Origin: Gammaproteobacteria bacterium
GTDB lineage: Bacteria > Pseudomonadota > Gammaproteobacteria > GCA-001735895
Assembly (NCBI GenBank): GCA_024638385.1
Contig: JAHEKJ010000015.1
Span: 1-48,827 of the forward strand
Length of the DNA stretch: 48,827 nt
Direction: 5' to 3'
Each line of letters starts with the position of its first letter. Within the stretch, counting starts at the first letter, position 1. The translations under genes were made by a program, and so were the position numbers. This document shows positions 7,709-16,099 of this stretch, in pieces. The notes below the pieces were generated by a model, which worked only from the letters and a program-made list of their open reading frames with translations, was not told the origin of the DNA and made no database searches.

Positions 7709-8686
7709 TCAGCCCGCGACGGTGTACAACGCGTGCATCTCGGCGATACGGTCGATCACGCGGGCGCGCAGCTCGGGCGGTTCGAGCACCTCGACCTCGG
7801 CGCCGTACTTGAGAATATCCATGATCAGCTCGGTATCCTGGCTGTAGGGCACGCGCAGCAGGAAACGGCCGTCGTCGTCGTACTCGCTGCGCTGCTGCGG
7901 ATGCCAGGTTTCGCGCGACACCCAGCGCGCGATCTCGGGACCGAAGCGCAGCACCGCCTCGCGCGTAGTGGCGCCCGAGAAAATCCCGTAGCCGCTCTCG
8001 AGCTCGCGATTGAGCACCGTCTCGTTGATCTCGATCGCCGCTTCCGGCGCGATCGCGAGCCGCTGGATCGCATCGATCGAAAAGCTGCGCAGGCCCTCGC
8101 GCAAATGGCACCACGCGTCGAGATACCAGTTGTCGCGATAATAGATCAGGCGCTGCGGCGAAACCCGGCGGTCGCTGGTGCTGTCGGCAGGGCGGCTGTA
8201 GTAGGTCATGTCGACGCACTTTCGCGACAGCAGCGCCTGGCACAGCGCCTGGAAATTCTCGCTGCGGTAAGTCTTTGCCGCCTGCGGCATGATTCGAATG
8301 CGGCGCGAAATCTCGTCGACGCTGTGGTCGCCCTCGTCGAGCAGCATGCGGATGCGCGAGCGCAGCGGTTCGATGTGGTTCGACAGCACCCCGGGCTGCA
8401 GGTTGGCGAGCAGCGCATCCATGCTCAGCAAGGCCTGGATCTCGCTGGTATTGAACCACAGCCCCGGAAGCTGGAACTGCGCCGCGCCCGGCTCCTGCTC
8501 GTAGCGATATCCGCGTCGCTCGCGGTCCCAGACGATCGGCGCGTTGAGCCGGTCGCGCAGGTACTCGAGGTCGCGCTTGAAAGTCGCCGGCGACACCTCG
8601 AGGGCGTCGAGAAACTGCTGCCGGCTGACCACGCGCCGGCTCGTCAGCATCTGATCGATCAGGTGAAAGCGTTCGGTCCGATCCAT
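7709..8686 (-). CDS. WYL-domain transcriptional regulator
   Basis: A 325-residue DNA-binding regulator with an N-terminal winged-helix HTH (about 1-60; SRQQFLDALEVSPATFKRDLEYLR) and a central WYL domain at about 175-215 containing the DNWYLDAWCH core. The C-terminal part resembles the WCX extension. WYL proteins bind small ligands or nucleic acids and often act as repressors or activators of stress, phage-defence or DNA-repair genes. It is divergent from the cupin-like gene across 83 bases, which suggests autoregulation or control of that gene. The regulated target is not evident beyond that. Confidence 0.85.
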   Translation of the reverse strand: MDRTERFHLIDQMLTSRRVVSRQQFLDALEVSPATFKRDLEYLRDRLNAPIVWDRERRGYRYEQEPGAAQFQLPGLWFNTSEIQALLSMDALLANLQPGVLSNHIEPLRSRIRMLLDEGDHSVDEISRRIRIMPQAAKTYRSENFQALCQALLSRKCVDMTYYSRPADSTSDRRVSPQRLIYYRDNWYLDAWCHLREGLRSFSIDAIQRLAIAPEAAIEINETVLNRELESGYGIFSGATTREAVLRFGPEIARWVSRETWHPQQRSEYDDDGRFLLRVPYSQDTELIMDILKYGAEVEVLEPPELRARVIDRIAEMHALYTVAG

Positions 8687-8769
8687 TGGCGTATCCCGGT
8701 GAAATTGTGGCTCATCGCATGAGCCACTCGATGCGGCATAATATCACGAGTTGTCTTCCGAGGAATGCC

Positions 8770-9288
8770 ATGTACTGGTTCAATCGACTGCTCTACCGGC
8801 TATCGGCCTACTGCCGCTGTCGCGTAATCAACGGACCCGACCGCGAGCCGTACCTCGAACGCTACCACCTGATGCGCCTGCCGTTCGGTTACCGCGTCTA
8901 CCTGCACCGCTTCGTCGCCAGCGATCCGGGGCGCGGGCTGCACAACCATCCGTGGCGTCACGCCGTGTCGCTGCTGCTGTACGGCCATTACGACGAGGTT
9001 CGCATGCGCGGCGCGCGCGAAGACAATTCGCTGGCCCGGCGCCGCTTGCGCCCCGGCCGTTTCAATTACATTTCCGGCGATACCTTCCATCGGGTCGACC
9101 TGCCGGCCGGCGGCGAGTGCTGGAGCCTGTTCGTCCACGGCCCCAAGGCCAAGGCCTGGGGTTTCCTGCAGCAGATGCGCTATCGCGACCACGGCGAAGT
9201 CGTCACCGAGCCCAGCAACCCGCGCTGGTGGCGCGACGCGCCGCGGCCGATCCAGGATCCGGCCATGCGATTGCCGCGTGCTGCCTGA
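8770..9288 (+). CDS. Cupin-like protein of unknown function
   Basis: A 172-residue protein with a cupin-like pattern: HNHPW near 58-62, then RHAVSLLLYGHYDEVR, and a second conserved stretch YISGDTFHRVDL whose His could complete a metal site. It is otherwise unrecognised. The start at 8770 is favoured because GAGGA lies five bases upstream (8760-8764); an in-frame start at 8686 would overlap the WYL start and adds residues unlike the rest. A phosphomannose-isomerase-like or other mononuclear-metal beta-barrel fold is my inference. The divergent WYL gene may control it. Confidence 0.6.
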   Translation: MYWFNRLLYRLSAYCRCRVINGPDREPYLERYHLMRLPFGYRVYLHRFVASDPGRGLHNHPWRHAVSLLLYGHYDEVRMRGAREDNSLARRRLRPGRFNYISGDTFHRVDLPAGGECWSLFVHGPKAKAWGFLQQMRYRDHGEVVTEPSNPRWWRDAPRPIQDPAMRLPRAA

Positions 9289-9308
9289 AATACCGCTTGC
9301 CTTGTCAA

Positions 9309-9351
9309 GCCGGGGGCACGGGCTTGAGTTGTCCGGGCTCGCGCCCCCGGC
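9309..9351. terminator. GC-rich hairpin between convergent genes
   Basis: GCCGGGGGC (9309-9317) and GCCCCCGGC (9343-9351) form a perfect nine-pair stem enclosing 25 bases. It sits between the ends of the convergent cupin-like and acetyltransferase genes, the place for a shared terminator, but no T-tract follows on either strand. Confidence 0.4.
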
Positions 9352-9372
9352 GGGAGCATTTCTGCCGCCAGC

Positions 9373-9885
9373 CTAAAGCGATCGCCACATCGCGATCAGG
9401 TCGTGATAAGCCTCGCCGACCCTGATCTGCCGTCGCTGCACCCCCGTCACTTCGAATCCGGTCTGCTCGTAGAGTCGCCGGGCGGCGGACGAGTCGCTGC
9501 TGACCGAGAGTTCGAGTTGCTCGAGGCCATCGATCCTCCCGGCTTCTTCGATCAGCCGCTCGAGCAGCGCGCGACCGATACCCTCACGCTGGCGATCGCG
9601 ACGCACGTACAAAAAGACGACGTCGGCGGAATGCGCCAGTTTGGGGCCTTCCCGCGGAATCAGGCGGACGGTGCCGACCAGCTCGCCGCCGGCATCGAAA
9701 GCGCCGAGGCGAAATCCCCGCGTCCGCTCGAGATCGCGCAGATGATCGACCAGCATGCCGAACGGCCGGTGGCGCACCTGCGAGTAATCGGTCGTGAACG
9801 CCGCCGGGTAGTCGCGGATCGCGTCTATCGTCAGGCGATTGAGCGCCTTCGCGTGTTTCGGCTCGAGCTTTGCGATGGTTACCAT
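9373..9885 (-). CDS. GNAT family N-acetyltransferase
   Basis: A 170-residue acetyltransferase of the GNAT fold, which transfers acetyl from acetyl-CoA to an amine. The acetyl-CoA binding motif appears as VRRDRQREGIGRALL (roughly 94-108, with the R/Q-x-x-G-x-G/A core), and the C-terminal AARRLYEQTGFEVTG block is typical. The substrate cannot be predicted. It is convergent with the cupin-like gene and divergent from the BT1-like transporter across 162 bases. Confidence 0.85.
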   Translation of the reverse strand: MVTIAKLEPKHAKALNRLTIDAIRDYPAAFTTDYSQVRHRPFGMLVDHLRDLERTRGFRLGAFDAGGELVGTVRLIPREGPKLAHSADVVFLYVRRDRQREGIGRALLERLIEEAGRIDGLEQLELSVSSDSSAARRLYEQTGFEVTGVQRRQIRVGEAYHDLIAMWRSL

Positions 9886-10047
9886 CGAGGCTTGCCGCCC
9901 GTTTCATCGGTCATGCCGACAGCATACCGCAAACGGCAGGTCTCGGAGTGTCCCCCCGCTGCTCCTAGGGCGGGGTCGACCGAGGTGGCCAAAGCGCCGA
10001 ATCTCGGCTAATCTCGATGCCGTGACAGGCACCGCTGATCGTCCCGC

Positions 10048-11679
10048 ATGACCGATAATCCCGTCTGGCGCTGGATCGACGACACGATCTTCGATCTCGG
10101 CCGCCAGTTCCGCTGGTCTTACCTGCCGCCGCTGATGGTCTACCTCGCCGCCGGCGTTTCCGGGCTGACGTCGATCGTCGGCACCTTCTTCATCAAGGAT
10201 TACCTCGACCTGTCGGCCGCGTTTCTCGCCGGACTCGCGTTCTGGGCCGGGATTCCATGGACGCTGAAGATGCCGCTGGGGCACCTCGTCGACCTGATCT
10301 GGCGGCGCAAGGCGCTGCTGGTCTACATTGGCGCCAGCCTGATCGCGGTCTCGGTATTGATCATGTACGGCGTGATCGCGCATACCGAGGCGATGGCAAC
10401 GGTCATGCGGCCCGAAGCCTGGTTCGTAACCTCGACGATACTCGCGCCGACCGGCTACGTGGTGCAGGACGTAGTCGCCGACGCGATGACGGTCGAGGCG
10501 GTACCGACCATCGACGAGGACGGGCAGCCCTACTCCGACTCGGAAATCCGCACCATGCACACGACGATGCAGACGCTCGGCCGGATCTCGATCATCAGCG
10601 GCCTGGTCGCGGTCGCGCTGCTCAACGTGACGATGTTCGAAGGCGTCGAATCCATGACCGAGGAGATGAAAGTCGAGATCTACGCCGATATCTACCTGCT
10701 GGCGCTGATCATTCCGTTGATTTCGATCAGCGGAGTCATTCTCGGGGGTATCCTGCTGCGTCGACGCGCGCGCGTGCTCGAGGCCCAGGGCCACGACCAT
10801 TCGGCAATCGACAAATTGCTTTACGCGCCTGCCGGGGAGACCCATCCCAACTGGTGGATTCTCGGCGGCAGCCTCGTCTTTGCAATATTCACGATTTCGA
10901 TGGGATTGAGCGACGTGCCGCTGGCGCAGGAAATCATCTTCACCGGCTCGATGGCGATCGTCATTTTCCTGATGTATCGCCTGCTGCTCGAACTCGAACC
11001 CGAAATGCGCAATATGCTGGTCGGCACCGCGATCATCATTTTCGTCTATCGCGCGATACCGAGCGCCGGCGCGGGTTACAGCTGGTTCGAGATCGACGAG
11101 CTCGGATTCGACCAGCAGTTCCTGTCGGTGCTGTCGCTGATCGCGTCGATCCTGACGATCTTCGGCATGCTGGTGCTGCGACCGATGATGGCGCGTCGAT
11201 CGATCGCGTTCATCGTCGTCGTGCTGACGATCGCCGGCACGATCCTGCTGCTGCCCAACATCGGCTTCTATTACGGCCTGCACGAGTGGACCGCGGCGCG
11301 CACCGACGGCGTCGTCGACGCGCGCTTCATCGCCGTCATCGACACCGCGGTCGAGTCGCCGCTGGGGCAGATCTCGATGATACCGATGCTTGCGTGGATC
11401 GCGAAGAACGCGCCGCCACATCTGAAGGCGACCTTCTTCGCGGTCATGGCGTCATTCACCAACCTCGCGTTATCGGCGTCGAACCTCGGCACCAAGTATC
11501 TGAATCAGATTTACACGATCACGCGCGAGGTTCGTGACCGCATCACCGACGCGGTCACGACCGCGGCCGACTACGGCGAGCTCGGCTGGCTGCTGATCGC
11601 GGTGGCCGTCATCGGCCTGCTGACGCCGTTGTTGACCATCGCCCTGATCCAGCGCTCGCCCCTGCGCACGCAGCAGTAG
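10048..11679 (+). CDS. BT1/MFS-type membrane transporter
   Basis: A 543-residue polytopic inner-membrane protein with about 12 hydrophobic segments. The segment FWAGIPWTLKMPLGHLVDL in the first half and the APTGYVVQDVVADAMTVE stretch resemble the folate-biopterin transporter (BT1) branch of the major facilitator superfamily, in which a conserved Pro-Trp and an Asp-containing motif recur. There is a large soluble loop around 155-180 and another near 380-400. The substrate is unknown; folates or pterins are known for eukaryotic members but are unproven for bacterial ones. No SD motif precedes the ATG, and GC-rich DNA separates it from the acetyltransferase. Confidence 0.6.
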   Translation: MTDNPVWRWIDDTIFDLGRQFRWSYLPPLMVYLAAGVSGLTSIVGTFFIKDYLDLSAAFLAGLAFWAGIPWTLKMPLGHLVDLIWRRKALLVYIGASLIAVSVLIMYGVIAHTEAMATVMRPEAWFVTSTILAPTGYVVQDVVADAMTVEAVPTIDEDGQPYSDSEIRTMHTTMQTLGRISIISGLVAVALLNVTMFEGVESMTEEMKVEIYADIYLLALIIPLISISGVILGGILLRRRARVLEAQGHDHSAIDKLLYAPAGETHPNWWILGGSLVFAIFTISMGLSDVPLAQEIIFTGSMAIVIFLMYRLLLELEPEMRNMLVGTAIIIFVYRAIPSAGAGYSWFEIDELGFDQQFLSVLSLIASILTIFGMLVLRPMMARRSIAFIVVVLTIAGTILLLPNIGFYYGLHEWTAARTDGVVDARFIAVIDTAVESPLGQISMIPMLAWIAKNAPPHLKATFFAVMASFTNLALSASNLGTKYLNQIYTITREVRDRITDAVTTAADYGELGWLLIAVAVIGLLTPLLTIALIQRSPLRTQQ

Positions 11680-11737
11680 TAGACCGGCGGCACGCGGCCT
11701 GAATCATGCCGCGGTGACCGCGCCACTCCCGGTCTGC

Positions 11738-12193
11738 TCATTCCTTCATTTCCCGGCCCGTGCCACCGGCCGCCTCGGGCAGGTCGGTAAACTTTTTCAA
11801 GCCGTCCTCGATCCGATGCGTCGACTCCTGATAGTGCACGTGAAAGCCGGGCGTGAACGGGAAATCCGCGATCGCCGCGGCCGGCACGTCGACGAGGCCC
11901 ATATCCGGATGCTCGACGAAAACGTGGCCACCACATTGTGCGCACCATTTGCGCAGGCTGACGACTCCGGCATGATTCGAGCCGGGATTACCGCCGAATT
12001 CTTCGATCTCGTCCTGACCCCTGGTGATTTCGACGTTTTCGGGCTTCCACAATGTGAATGCGTTGACCGGTCCCGCCGACCAGCGGCGGCAGGAGTCGCA
12101 GTGGCAGTAGGCCTGGGCTTCCGGATCTCCCTGCAGAATCAACTGGACTGCGCCACAAAAACAACTCGCCGTGTATGTCCTGGTATCGCTCAT
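11738..12193 (-). CDS. GFA family zinc-binding protein
   Basis: A 151-residue protein of the GFA (glutathione-dependent formaldehyde-activating-like) fold. The metal ligands are visible: SCFCGAV near 10-16, YCHCDSC near 33-39 and CAQCGGHV near 87-94. Family members are small zinc proteins; the original formaldehyde-activating role is disputed and many are uncharacterised. Its ATG overlaps the stop of the nitrilase gene by four bases (12190-12193), so the two are translationally coupled and it is the second gene of that operon. A longer in-frame extension upstream lies inside the nitrilase gene and is rejected. Confidence 0.85.
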   Translation of the reverse strand: MSDTRTYTASCFCGAVQLILQGDPEAQAYCHCDSCRRWSAGPVNAFTLWKPENVEITRGQDEIEEFGGNPGSNHAGVVSLRKWCAQCGGHVFVEHPDMGLVDVPAAAIADFPFTPGFHVHYQESTHRIEDGLKKFTDLPEAAGGTGREMKE

Positions 12194-13176
12194 GACTTTT
12201 CTCCATCGTGGTTTTGCTTCAAATCCCGGGGCGTGGTCCCGTCTTCGAACGTCACGGGTGATTGCGCGCGCATGTCGACGTGCAGCTGGAAGATGTCCGG
12301 CCGCGAATAATGACCCGTGACGTCCAGCGCCCTGCGCGCGATGCCGACCTTTGCCGGCTCGATGGTGCAATACAAAATGCCTGCTTCCTCGCGCATCGGC
12401 CCGGCAACGATCTCACCGCCTGGCGCGATCACCACCGAGTCACCCGGATTGATCCATTCGTCGACATCCGGATACAGCGAGTCTTTTTCCGGAAAATCGG
12501 CCGGAATGTCGCTGCCCCGTAACAGGTTGCCGCAACCGACGACCCAGCAACAGCCTTCGCGCGCGATATGCTGCAGGCTCGAAATCCAGTCATCGCCGCT
12601 GTCATAGGTTGGCGCGATATAGATTTCGACGCCTTGCGAGTAGATCGCATAACGCGCCAGCGGCATGTAGTTCTCCCAGCACAGCAGGGTGCCGACGCGG
12701 CCGGCCGGGGTGTCGACCACTTTCAGTCCCGAAGCGTCGCCAAAGCCCCAGACCATGCGTTCCGGATTGGTCGGCATCAGTTTGCGATGTCGATTGAGCA
12801 GTTTGCCTTCGGGGCCGATGACGACCACGCTGTTGAAAAGCGTCGCCCTTCCCAGGCCGCTATCCCGCTCCTCGATGCCGCAGACGACCGTGACGTCGTT
12901 GCGACTGGCTGCATGACGGAGCGGATCCAGGTCATCTGCATCGAGGTTGACCGCATTTTGCAACAGGCGCTCGTGCAGTTGCTCGGACAGGTTCCAGTCG
13001 GTGCCCGGTCGGAGGCGCCAGATCCAGGCCGGGTAACCGGGAATGAATGCCTCGGTAAAAACGACCAGCTCCGCGCCCCGCGCGGCAGCCTCGTCGACCG
13101 TTTGTGCCGCGAGATCGATGGTTTGCGCCTTGTCGAGAAACACCGGGGCTTTTTGCACGATGGCGAGGTTCGTCAT
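12190..13176 (-). CDS. Nitrilase
   Basis: A 328-residue carbon-nitrogen hydrolase that converts an organic nitrile to its carboxylic acid and ammonia. The catalytic triad is intact: Glu42 in FTEAFIPGYPAWIW, Lys132 in HRKLMPTNPERMVWG, and Cys166 in LLCWENYMPL. The WEN motif after the Cys and the NPER segment fit true nitrilases rather than amidases or cyanide hydratases. The start at 13176 (MTNLAIVQK) is chosen because the frame upstream runs through the promoter region and into the divergent lysR. The gene is divergent from lysR across 115 bases, which contain a perfect palindrome, and is followed by the overlapping GFA gene. Confidence 0.9.
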   Translation of the reverse strand: MTNLAIVQKAPVFLDKAQTIDLAAQTVDEAAARGAELVVFTEAFIPGYPAWIWRLRPGTDWNLSEQLHERLLQNAVNLDADDLDPLRHAASRNDVTVVCGIEERDSGLGRATLFNSVVVIGPEGKLLNRHRKLMPTNPERMVWGFGDASGLKVVDTPAGRVGTLLCWENYMPLARYAIYSQGVEIYIAPTYDSGDDWISSLQHIAREGCCWVVGCGNLLRGSDIPADFPEKDSLYPDVDEWINPGDSVVIAPGGEIVAGPMREEAGILYCTIEPAKVGIARRALDVTGHYSRPDIFQLHVDMRAQSPVTFEDGTTPRDLKQNHDGEKS

Positions 13177-13291
13177 GGAGATTACCGCCAGGTTGGGTTG
13201 TAAATTCGAAATCAGTGTAGTCCTGATAATAATTGCCAACAATTCACCAAAAAAAGAAACATAATGTGCAAAATTGCACAATAGGATTGAA
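13177..13291. promoter_or_regulatory. Divergent nitrilase-lysR control region with palindromic operator candidate
   Basis: This AT-rich gap contains a perfect inverted repeat at 13265-13280: TGTGCAA, two A bases, TTGCACA. It lies 11 bases upstream of the lysR ATG. For the nitrilase on the minus strand, TTGTTG and TACACT separated by 17 bases form a plausible sigma-70 promoter, located about 35-65 bases before its ATG. The arrangement is the usual one for a LysR-type regulator that controls its divergent neighbour and itself. Binding is inferred. Confidence 0.55.
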
Positions 13292-14179
13292 ATGAACTGG
13301 GATGATCTGAGAATATTCCTCGCCGTGGCGCGCACCGGCTCGATCAGCAGCGCCGCGCAGCAGCTGCAGGTGCAGCATTCGACTGTCTCCAGGCGCCTGC
13401 GCAAGATGGAAGCAAAGCTCGGCGCGCGCCTGGTCGAACGCAAGCGCAAGGGTTACGAACTGACCGTCGCGGGCGAAGACGTCAAGCAGGCCGCGCTGCG
13501 TATCGAAACCGAGGTGCTCGGCGTCGACGGAGCAGTGCTGGGAAAGGATGCCAACCTGGTCGGGCCATTGCGCGTAACCGCGATCAATAACATGGCCTCG
13601 TCGGTGCTGATGCCGATTTTCGCCGGTTTCAGCCGGGCGCATCCCCGGATCGAGTTGCATCTGGTCGTATCCAACTCCGACTCCAGCCTCGCCCAGCGCG
13701 AGGCCGACGTCGCGATCCGCATGACCAATACGCCAACCGACACCCTGATCGGGAAGCGCATGGTGACCGTGGCCTCGACCATTTACGGCAGCCGCGACTA
13801 CCTCGCAAGGATTCGGGCGGAACATCGTGAGCCGACCTGGATCGGGGTCAATTGCTGCGAATTTCACAGATCATGGACCCGCCATGCCTGTGCCGGACAG
13901 GCGCATCATTTTTTTAGCGACGATACCCTGTTGACGCTCGCCGCCATCAAGCAGGGGCTCGGCGTTTCTTTCTTGCCCTGCTTCATGGGGGATCCGGAAC
14001 CGGATCTGGCGCGCTACAGCGATCCGGATCCGGCACACAATCTGGGGTTATGGATCCTGTTGCATCCCGACCTGAGGCGCACCGCCAGGGTGCTGGCCTT
14101 TCGCGACCACATCAGCGCGGGCATCGACGAAATCAGTAATTTGTTCGAAGGTAGGGCCGCTCGGACCCAGCCAGCCTGA
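13292..14179 (+). CDS. LysR-type transcriptional regulator of the nitrile locus (predicted)
   Basis: A 295-residue LysR family regulator. The winged helix-turn-helix occupies about residues 1-60 (FLAVARTGSISSAAQQLQ, then HSTVSRRLRKMEAKLG), and the periplasmic-binding-like effector domain runs from about 90 to 290. The ATG at 13292 is used; a TTG further upstream at 13274 would lie inside the palindrome. It is divergent from the nitrilase-GFA pair and its end faces the nitrile hydratase genes on the minus strand, so it probably senses a nitrile, amide or acid. The 3' part contains several GATCCGG repeats (about 13987-14032). Confidence 0.88.
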   Translation: MNWDDLRIFLAVARTGSISSAAQQLQVQHSTVSRRLRKMEAKLGARLVERKRKGYELTVAGEDVKQAALRIETEVLGVDGAVLGKDANLVGPLRVTAINNMASSVLMPIFAGFSRAHPRIELHLVVSNSDSSLAQREADVAIRMTNTPTDTLIGKRMVTVASTIYGSRDYLARIRAEHREPTWIGVNCCEFHRSWTRHACAGQAHHFFSDDTLLTLAAIKQGLGVSFLPCFMGDPEPDLARYSDPDPAHNLGLWILLHPDLRRTARVLAFRDHISAGIDEISNLFEGRAARTQPA

Positions 14180-14220
14180 AGCGTTACCGAAGGCGAACGC
14201 GCCGCTGGCTCGGGGGCGGT

Positions 14221-14577
14221 CTATTCCGACTTCAGTTCGACCGGCTGGCCGTGCGGCGTCGCGCGGTAGGCGTTTTCCCAGTTTTCCCGCATTTGCCGCA
14301 TCGCGGTGAAATCGATGTCGCTGTGCTCGTCGATCAGTCGCTCGAGCGCGACCAGCACGGCGCGGTAGTAGGTTTCCTGGTCGTCGGGCTCGCCGCGCGT
14401 CTCGGCTTCGCGCAAGGCCCGGCCGAGCGCGTCCGACCACGCGACGGCGGTAAACAGCCCGTTATGTACGAGGCTGTCGGCGAGCGCGAGCGCCTCGGCC
14501 TGCCAGGCTTCGGCGAAGGCCGGCTCGCCGTCGCTGGCGAGCAGCGGCTTCAGGTTTGCATCGTCGGCCCGGGACAC
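14221..14577 (-). CDS. Nitrile hydratase accessory protein (metallochaperone/activator)
   Basis: A 118-residue protein resembling the nitrile hydratase accessory family, related to the N-terminal part of the beta subunit. In cobalt enzymes such proteins form a complex with the alpha subunit and deliver cobalt, often by subunit exchange. The ENWENAYRATPHGQPVEL C terminus and the AEALALADSL and YYRAVLVALERL helices support the call. The start is GTG at 14577: GAGG lies within the last codons of the beta gene, about seven bases upstream. A longer upstream reading would lie entirely in the beta gene. Confidence 0.8.
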   Translation of the reverse strand: MSRADDANLKPLLASDGEPAFAEAWQAEALALADSLVHNGLFTAVAWSDALGRALREAETRGEPDDQETYYRAVLVALERLIDEHSDIDFTAMRQMRENWENAYRATPHGQPVELKSE

Positions 14578-14579
14578 GT

Positions 14580-15245
14580 TCAGACCTCGCCGAGATAGGC
14601 TTCCCAAAGGTCGAGGAAGACCTTGTCGCGGCTGCCTTTCGCTTCCGGCCACAGCTCCGCCGCGCTGAACTCGATGCTATAGCAGTGCTGATGGATCTCG
14701 CGCCCCTGCGCCGACAGGTCCGGAAACACGTGCGCGCCGTGCAACGCGTGGACGATGCCGACGTGATTGCGCGCGTACTGCGGCAGGCGGGTATGCCCGG
14801 CGTGGCCATGCGCCAGCGTGCGGACTTTCTGGCCGACGTCGAATTTCGGCGGCGTATCGGTTTCCGCGTCGAAGCGATGCGCGTGCGCGCGGTCCTCGTC
14901 GAGCACCTGTTCGAACGTAAGCGCCGGCGGCGGCTCGGGGCGCGCGTCCGCCGAATCGAGCGAACGGCCCGCGTCGACCTCGGCGAGCGTGATCCAGCCG
15001 GCCTCGATGTAGGTCGCGAAGTCGGTTTGCGCCCACGAATCGAAGTAGGGTCGGGCGAGGTAATCCTCGGGCACGATCAGCTCGCGGCAATGCCGCCACC
15101 AGTCGATCGTGATGCCGGGCGTGCGCGCGCATTGCGCGATGCCCCATTCGCGCCCTTCCCAGTCGTGATGAAACGGCGACCCGCCGTCGTCGACGTCGAC
15201 CGGGCCGTATCCCTGCTTGCCGCCGAGATCGTGGATGCCGTCCAT
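14580..15245 (-). CDS. nthB: Nitrile hydratase beta subunit
   Basis: A 221-residue beta subunit of nitrile hydratase, which with alpha hydrates nitriles to amides. The N terminus MDGIHDLGGKQG is the classic start of the beta family, followed by WEGREWGI and a C-terminal SH3-like domain (roughly 125-221) with KFDVGQKV and the HVGIVHALHGAHVFPD strand block. Its ATG overlaps the alpha stop by one base (TGATG), so synthesis is coupled. The order alpha-beta-accessory is common for cobalt-type enzymes. Confidence 0.93.
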   Translation of the reverse strand: MDGIHDLGGKQGYGPVDVDDGGSPFHHDWEGREWGIAQCARTPGITIDWWRHCRELIVPEDYLARPYFDSWAQTDFATYIEAGWITLAEVDAGRSLDSADARPEPPPALTFEQVLDEDRAHAHRFDAETDTPPKFDVGQKVRTLAHGHAGHTRLPQYARNHVGIVHALHGAHVFPDLSAQGREIHQHCYSIEFSAAELWPEAKGSRDKVFLDLWEAYLGEV

Positions 15246-15889
15246 CAGCCGCGCCGCGTCGCACCGAGATCGCGCTCGGTGCCGATCATCGAATTGCGCG
15301 TCACCAGGGCCGCGAGTTCGTCTTCGGACAGGTCGTCGCTGCCGCGCGGCCGCTGCGGCAGGACCAGGTAGCGCAGCTCGGCGGTGCTGTCCCAGACGCG
15401 GACCTCGACCTTCTCGCCGAGCTCGACGCCGAACTCGGCGAGCACGCCGCGCGGTTCGCGCACCGCGCGGGCGCGATAGGCCGCAGCCTTGTACCAGGCC
15501 GGCGCGATGCCGAGGATCGAGAACGGGTAACACGAGCACAGCGTGCAGACGACGAGGTTGTGCACGTCGGGGGAATTCTCGACGACCTTGAGGTGCGCAG
15601 TCGCCTTGCCGAGATAACCGAGTTCGTCGATCGCCGCCGGCGCGTCGGCGAGCAGGCGCCGCTTGTAGTCGGGATCGCTCCAGGCTCTGGCGACCACGTG
15701 GGCGCCGCGCTTCGGCCCGATCTCTTCGCTGTAGGCCTCGACCCAGGCATCGATGGTTTGCGGATTGACCAGACCTTTTTCGACCAGCAGGGTTTCGAGC
15801 GCCTTGATTCGCAGCGCCGGTTCCGACGGCAAGTGGCTGTGCAACTCGCGATGGATATGGGCTACCTTGTCGGCGTCGAAATCGGTCAT
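15245..15889 (-). CDS. nthA: Nitrile hydratase alpha subunit, cobalt type
   Basis: A 214-residue alpha subunit carrying the metal site. The claw motif V-C-T-L-C-S-C-Y lies at 114-121: Cys115, Cys118 and Cys120 bind the metal, and two of them are oxidised to sulfinate and sulfenate in characterised enzymes. Threonine at position 116 (CTLC rather than CSLC) marks the cobalt class. The start ATG at 15889 has no Shine-Dalgarno sequence; instead a TATACT box ends seven bases upstream, which suggests a leaderless transcript. It is first in the alpha-beta-accessory operon, divergent from an EamA permease across 210 bases. Confidence 0.95.
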   Translation of the reverse strand: MTDFDADKVAHIHRELHSHLPSEPALRIKALETLLVEKGLVNPQTIDAWVEAYSEEIGPKRGAHVVARAWSDPDYKRRLLADAPAAIDELGYLGKATAHLKVVENSPDVHNLVVCTLCSCYPFSILGIAPAWYKAAAYRARAVREPRGVLAEFGVELGEKVEVRVWDSTAELRYLVLPQRPRGSDDLSEDELAALVTRNSMIGTERDLGATRRG

Positions 15890-15902
15890 GCGCTACAGTA
15901 TA
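15890..15902 (-). promoter_or_regulatory. Candidate -10 box immediately before the nitrile hydratase alpha start
   Basis: On the minus strand TATACT is followed by seven bases (GTAGCGC) and then the ATG at 15889. With the usual -10 to +1 spacing, transcription would begin at or next to the start codon. The -35 region is poor, with no good TTGACA match 16-18 bases upstream, so an activator might be needed. The call rests only on the box and its spacing. Confidence 0.4.
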
Positions 15903-16099
15903 CCCCAATAGTTCGCGTCACCGTCCGGGCGAAAGCGCAATCAGGCACGGGCAATCCGCGACAAGACGAGATGCTGTCTGCTGGCCGGGATCGGCAACCG
16001 TGGTATCCTCGATCGTTCCACATCCTGGCGACAATCGCGCGCCGACGTTCAGGCAAGAACCAGTTTACTACCGACGGACTACCAGACCGTGAGAGCAAG

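Noticed and set aside
9309..9351. Strong intrinsic terminator
   Set aside because: The stem is perfect but neither strand has a following T-tract, so it is listed only as a tentative hairpin.
14580..15908. Single long protein fusing nitrile hydratase alpha-region residues to the beta subunit
   Set aside because: The N-terminal half is the wrong frame of the alpha gene; the canonical beta start MDGIHD at 15245 and the intact alpha frame explain the DNA.
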